Source: Chitinophaga pinensis (GTDB taxonomy: Bacteria; Bacteroidota; Bacteroidia; UKL13-3). From it: DNA of 9,124 bases. The stretch's first letter is position 1. The number at the start of each line of letters is the position of its first letter. The notes below the pieces were generated by a model. It was given only the letters and a program-made list of their open reading frames with translations, had not been told where the DNA came from and did no database searches. The position numbers and the translations under genes are program-made. The DNA lies in contig CALPIR020000089.1 in assembly GCA_943323675.2 (NCBI GenBank), forward strand, positions 1 through 9,124, read 5' to 3'. Of the stretch, positions 6,858 to 9,124 are shown one piece after another.

Positions 6858-7565
6858 CTAAATGTGCGCTAATAAACCAAACTCCTCTAATCCCGATTTT
6901 CCAAGTTTGTTATATGGTACCCAAATAGGAGGTTCGTGTAATAATACCTGCACGGCATTTTCATCTGGAAAAACTTTGTAGTCAAAGTAATTTAATCCTA
7001 TGCCAATGTAACCTGTGTAGTAATAAGTTATTTGGTTTTGAATACAATATTCTAATTTCAATAAAATTAAATACTTACCAAGGCTGTATCTTTTGTATTT
7101 TGGATGATAAACATTCAATATTCCTGCAATACTTTTTTCTCCTTTATCAAAACAGCCAAAAGCAATTAATATTTCGCCATCAAATACTTTTATTACATAT
7201 GATTCGAAAATGTTATTTTGACTATCGCCATATAAATTGTCATGAACTGATTGTGCATGCTCAAACGAAACATGCTCTCGGTAAAGGGCAAATAGATGCT
7301 CCATTTCGGGAGTTATTTGCATAGGCGTAATAGTATGGGTAAAAGACTTATTTTGCTTTAGAATCTTATTGGAAGAATTGCCTGCTTTAATAGAAGAAAC
7401 ATCTGTGCGCAACCAAAATACATCATGTAAGGTGCCCAGATATTCGATGTAAAAGGTTGTGAATAAGAGTTGTCTATACCGATAATAACCTTCAGCCAAA
7501 TAATTGTCTAAAACATGACCAGATACAGGTGCTATCAAAACCAAATCATCTTCGTTTATATACAT
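6858..7565 (-). CDS. Arginyl/leucyl-tRNA-protein transferase-like protein (ATE/Bpt C-terminal, GNAT-like fold)
   Basis: This 235-residue cytoplasmic protein has a C-terminal half (about 120-210) that carries the pattern of aminoacyl-tRNA-protein transferases, enzymes that attach Arg or Leu to N-terminal acidic residues and mark proteins for N-degron degradation. Visible landmarks are F-D-G-E-I-L-I-A-F-G (128-137), N-V-Y-H-P-K-Y (151-157), the S-L-G-K-Y turn (161-165) and Y-Y-T-G-Y-I (182-187), followed by F-D-Y-K-V-F-P (194-200). These match the order DGxLxAV, yxfYdP, SLGxY, YlGYwi and YK of Bpt/ATE1. The N-terminal half is divergent: an R-Y-R-Q motif (29-32) may correspond to the usual 'fRrs' element, but the family's N-terminal cysteines are absent. 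Only C138 and C174 occur. The activity may thus be altered, and a generic GNAT acyltransferase is the alternative. It has its own promoter box ten bases before the ATG and converges with the serine-hydrolase gene. Confidence 0.65.
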   Translation of the reverse strand: MYINEDDLVLIAPVSGHVLDNYLAEGYYRYRQLLFTTFYIEYLGTLHDVFWLRTDVSSIKAGNSSNKILKQNKSFTHTITPMQITPEMEHLFALYREHVSFEHAQSVHDNLYGDSQNNIFESYVIKVFDGEILIAFGCFDKGEKSIAGILNVYHPKYKRYSLGKYLILLKLEYCIQNQITYYYTGYIGIGLNYFDYKVFPDENAVQVLLHEPPIWVPYNKLGKSGLEEFGLLAHI

Positions 7566-7575
7566 ACTCTAATGG

Positions 7576-7583
7576 CAAACATA
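7576..7583 (-). promoter_or_regulatory. Bacteroidota -7 box for the transferase-like gene
   Basis: On the minus strand these bases read TATGTTTG, an exact match to TAnnTTTG, ending 10 bases before the ATG at 7565. A start site about 5 bases after the box would leave a leader of only a few nucleotides, similar to surE. No clear TTTG/TTG lies at the -33 position, so the assignment rests on the -7 box and its placement. Confidence 0.55.
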
Positions 7584-7796
7584 ACTAAATTAGGGCGGAT
7601 GTTTTGGTGTTTGAAATCCAAGCTTTTTTCTTTTAATAAAAGTGGATTGTTGGCATTTAGGTTGTATGGCTATTATAGCCTTTAAGTTGAATTGTTCTAG
7701 GTCCAGAAAGTATCTAGATAGGCCTGCTTTTTTATTTTCTCAGCACTAATATTAATTTGTGTTATTCAGGAAAATCAAGGATAAAAATAACTTATC

Positions 7797-7884
7797 TAAT
7801 CTAATCAGTTTATAATCCTTTATTGTGTTTTTTTTATTTTTATTCCCCCTAATTAATCTGATATTCTGATTAAAGGTTGATTAA
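7797..7884. repeat. Cluster of TAATC/GATTA motifs, possible regulator-binding region
   Basis: The pentamer TAATC occurs at 7797, 7802, 7813 and 7854, and its complement GATTA at 7868 and 7879, making six copies in 88 bases. Two successive pairs are 11 bases apart (7802/7813 and 7868/7879), about one helical turn. TTAATC (7853-7858) and GATTAA (7868-7873) form an inverted repeat with a 9-base spacer. The copies are visible directly; that a protein binds here is inference, and low-complexity AT-rich DNA inflates such clusters. Confidence 0.35.
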
Positions 7885-8136
7885 ACTGTTGTTAAATGAG
7901 CTTGTTTTTTTTTTCTTCTTCTGTTTTCTATAAATTAAATGTTCAGTTTTAATTTCTTATTTGTTTCACGCATAGGAATTTATGTTGCTTAACGCTTTGG
8001 ATGGTGTAAAAGCCCGTACTGCTTTTTTAATCAAGCATTAAGGTTATTATTTTTCAACTTTTTAGATAAAGTGGAATGCAACTTTTTTTTTATACTTTCA
8101 ATTTATAATTTATCATCATAATGCCAATATAAATAA

Positions 8137-9124
8137 ATGAAAAATATATATATACTAACTCTATTACTATTAATTTCTTTAAACAATGCTTATGCTCAGT
8201 TAATGCCTGTTGATTTAAGCGGGTTTAATAAAGATGTTATTGCGGATGGGAATTTAGGAGCGCTTGTGTCTACTAATGCAACTAATGGTTTTGACCAAGC
8301 TGGATGGGCCTTCGTAGCGCAAAACTTTAATGGAACTACAACTTGTGCCTTACCAATGAGTAGAATTGTAAATAGTTTAATAACATCAGGATTAACCTAT
8401 ACGCTTAATGATTATACCCAGAATAATGCTTTATATATAACAGCCAATAGCTCTCCTGCTACTTTAAATTTTACAACATCTAAATCAGCAAGTACTGTTT
8501 ATTTGTTGGGTACCACTGGCAGTGGGTCCTCTGTTGCCAATATCACCGTTAATTTTAATGATGCAACAAGTCAAATTTTTACCAATAATGCCTTCCCTGA
8601 TTGGTTTAACACATCCGGAGCTGCCAATGCAATTGGTCGTGTAAATGTAACCACAAATGTTTTAGAGTGTGCGTCAACAGGGCCTAACTTGGCTCAAATA
8701 TCTTTAGCGATAAGCCCTGCAAATTTACTAAAGCCAATTACTAGTATAGAAATTAACAGAACATCTGCAACTGGAACAACAACTAGTTTAGGTATTTTGG
8801 CTGTTAGTATTAACTTTTCGGGAGTAATTGGAGGAGGCAATCCATTCTTTTTACCACCCATATCAAGTTTCGCATACGATAAAGGCATAGATACGGTATG
8901 GGTAAATAGCCCATATGCATTTGTAAATAATTCAACAGGCGATAGCGCATCATATTGGCGCATCGAAGGACAACCAGGCGCAACGCAATGCGTCCCTAAC
9001 TACAGCTGTTACCACCAAATAAGCAACAACGTTCGCAACTTCCGCTATAAGTTTACAGATACAGGAAGTTACTTGGTAACATTGGTAGTAAGAAACAGGG
9101 TAGGATCAGATAGCAGTAGCAAAT
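8137..9124 (+). CDS. Exported surface protein with PKD-like domain, N-terminal 329 codons (3' end outside window)
   Basis: The frame is open from ATG 8137 to the end of the window, so the gene continues downstream. The first 20 residues are a clear signal peptide (MKN, core IYILTLLLLISL, cleavage AYA before QLM). Residues about 25-230 are rich in Asn, Thr, Ser and Gly with alternating hydrophobic positions, suggesting a beta-sandwich binding domain. No catalytic motif is evident and I do not recognise a named family. From about 240 to the end the pattern fits a PKD/Ig-like domain: P-Y-A-F-V-N-N-S-T (259-267), then Y-W-R-I-E-G (273-278), then F-T-D-T-G-S-Y-L-V-T-L-V-V-R-N (306-320), the typical final strands of PKD repeats. 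Bacteroidota proteins of this design are usually large adhesins or exo-proteins exported by type IX secretion with a C-terminal sorting domain. That end is not visible, so the secretion route is inferred. No clear promoter was found upstream. Confidence 0.85.
   Translation, partial: MKNIYILTLLLLISLNNAYAQLMPVDLSGFNKDVIADGNLGALVSTNATNGFDQAGWAFVAQNFNGTTTCALPMSRIVNSLITSGLTYTLNDYTQNNALYITANSSPATLNFTTSKSASTVYLLGTTGSGSSVANITVNFNDATSQIFTNNAFPDWFNTSGAANAIGRVNVTTNVLECASTGPNLAQISLAISPANLLKPITSIEINRTSATGTTTSLGILAVSINFSGVIGGGNPFFLPPISSFAYDKGIDTVWVNSPYAFVNNSTGDSASYWRIEGQPGATQCVPNYSCYHQISNNVRNFRYKFTDTGSYLVTLVVRNRVGSDSSSK

Larger units (their letters stand above)
7566..8136. other. 571-base AT-rich intergenic region between divergent genes
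   Basis: This gap separates the minus-strand transferase-like gene from the plus-strand surface-protein gene and must carry both promoters. Apart from the -7 box at 7576-7583 it contains no substantial open reading frame. It holds three long T-runs (9 T at 7828-7836 region, 10 T at 7905-7914, 9 T at 8083-8091). It also has a weak hairpin GGCTA-TTA-TAGCC (7668-7680), a TAATC/GATTA motif cluster (7797-7884), and a less AT-rich island at about 7966-8035. The island includes a 19-codon ORF (7982-8041) preceded by AGGAA and a 6-bp hairpin AAAAGC/GCTTTT (8008-8026) running into T. I found no exact promoter match directly before the ATG at 8137. No tRNA or riboswitch that I recognise is present. Confidence 0.8.

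Noticed and set aside
7599..7685. A 28-codon plus-strand ORF just upstream of the transferase-like gene.
   Set aside because: It has no ribosome-binding or promoter signal, its composition is ordinary, and it overlaps the upstream region of a divergent gene; an ORF of this length is expected by chance.
7699..7735. Possible terminator around the imperfect repeat before the T-run near 7727.
   Set aside because: The stem has wobble pairs and a loop of about 17 bases, and no plus-strand gene lies upstream for it to terminate.
7966..8035. Resemblance of the CACGCATAGG segment to the start of a GEMM (c-di-GMP-I) riboswitch.
   Set aside because: The following conserved blocks of that riboswitch (the AAACC and GACGCAAAGCC segments and the tetraloop-receptor helix) are not present in the right order, so the likeness is probably coincidental.
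8694..8963. An 89-codon minus-strand open frame inside the surface-protein gene.
   Set aside because: It is antisense to an open frame with a signal peptide and PKD-like pattern, and its translation shows no coherent domain; it is a shadow of the real gene.

Overview
The window looks like chromosomal DNA of a low-GC member of the Bacteroidota. Four lines of evidence point there. Exported proteins carry Lys-start signal peptides, several ending in the 'A|Q' cleavage pattern common in this phylum. Start codons lack a purine-rich Shine-Dalgarno sequence. Two starts sit just downstream of a TAnnTTTG box, the Bacteroidota -7 promoter element. The gene families also fit: a DUF5117/DUF4953-type metalloprotease and a PKD-type surface protein. 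Genus cannot be named from the sequence alone.

Layout. Positions 1-314 hold the C-terminal end of class I fructose-1,6-bisphosphatase, closed by a strong intrinsic terminator (330-356). Then comes a large secreted metzincin-like zinc metalloprotease (457-2997). It overlaps by 26 bases a small exported thioredoxin-fold protein (2972-3475). A 37-base terminator-shaped hairpin with a T-run lies inside the signal-peptide codons of that second gene. Next is a short operon: surE (3580-4362), apparently transcribed from a promoter so close to the ATG that the mRNA would be nearly leaderless, followed by a three-helix membrane protein of unknown function (4370-4660). A convergent gene (4661-5212, minus) encodes a uracil-DNA-glycosylase-superfamily-like protein whose stop codon directly abuts the membrane-protein stop. 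A secreted beta-lactamase-fold serine hydrolase with a DUF3471-like C-terminal domain follows (5297-6814). It converges on an arginyl/leucyl-tRNA-protein-transferase-like protein (6858-7565, minus) that lacks the usual N-terminal cysteines. A 571-base AT-rich gap (7566-8136) contains a cluster of TAATC/GATTA motifs, long T-runs and a small, less AT-rich island. The window ends inside an exported surface protein with a PKD-like domain (8137-9124, continuing outside).

How the genes relate. Most are independent housekeeping or envelope genes: central carbon metabolism, nucleotide phosphatase, DNA repair-like, secreted hydrolases and a surface protein. Only metalloprotease/thioredoxin-like and surE/membrane protein look like transcriptional units. 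I see no mobile element, CRISPR array, tRNA/rRNA gene or phage gene. I cannot support a new multi-gene system here. The most unusual local architecture is the gene overlap plus in-gene terminator-like hairpin at 2972-3043. The least explained stretch is 7566-8136.
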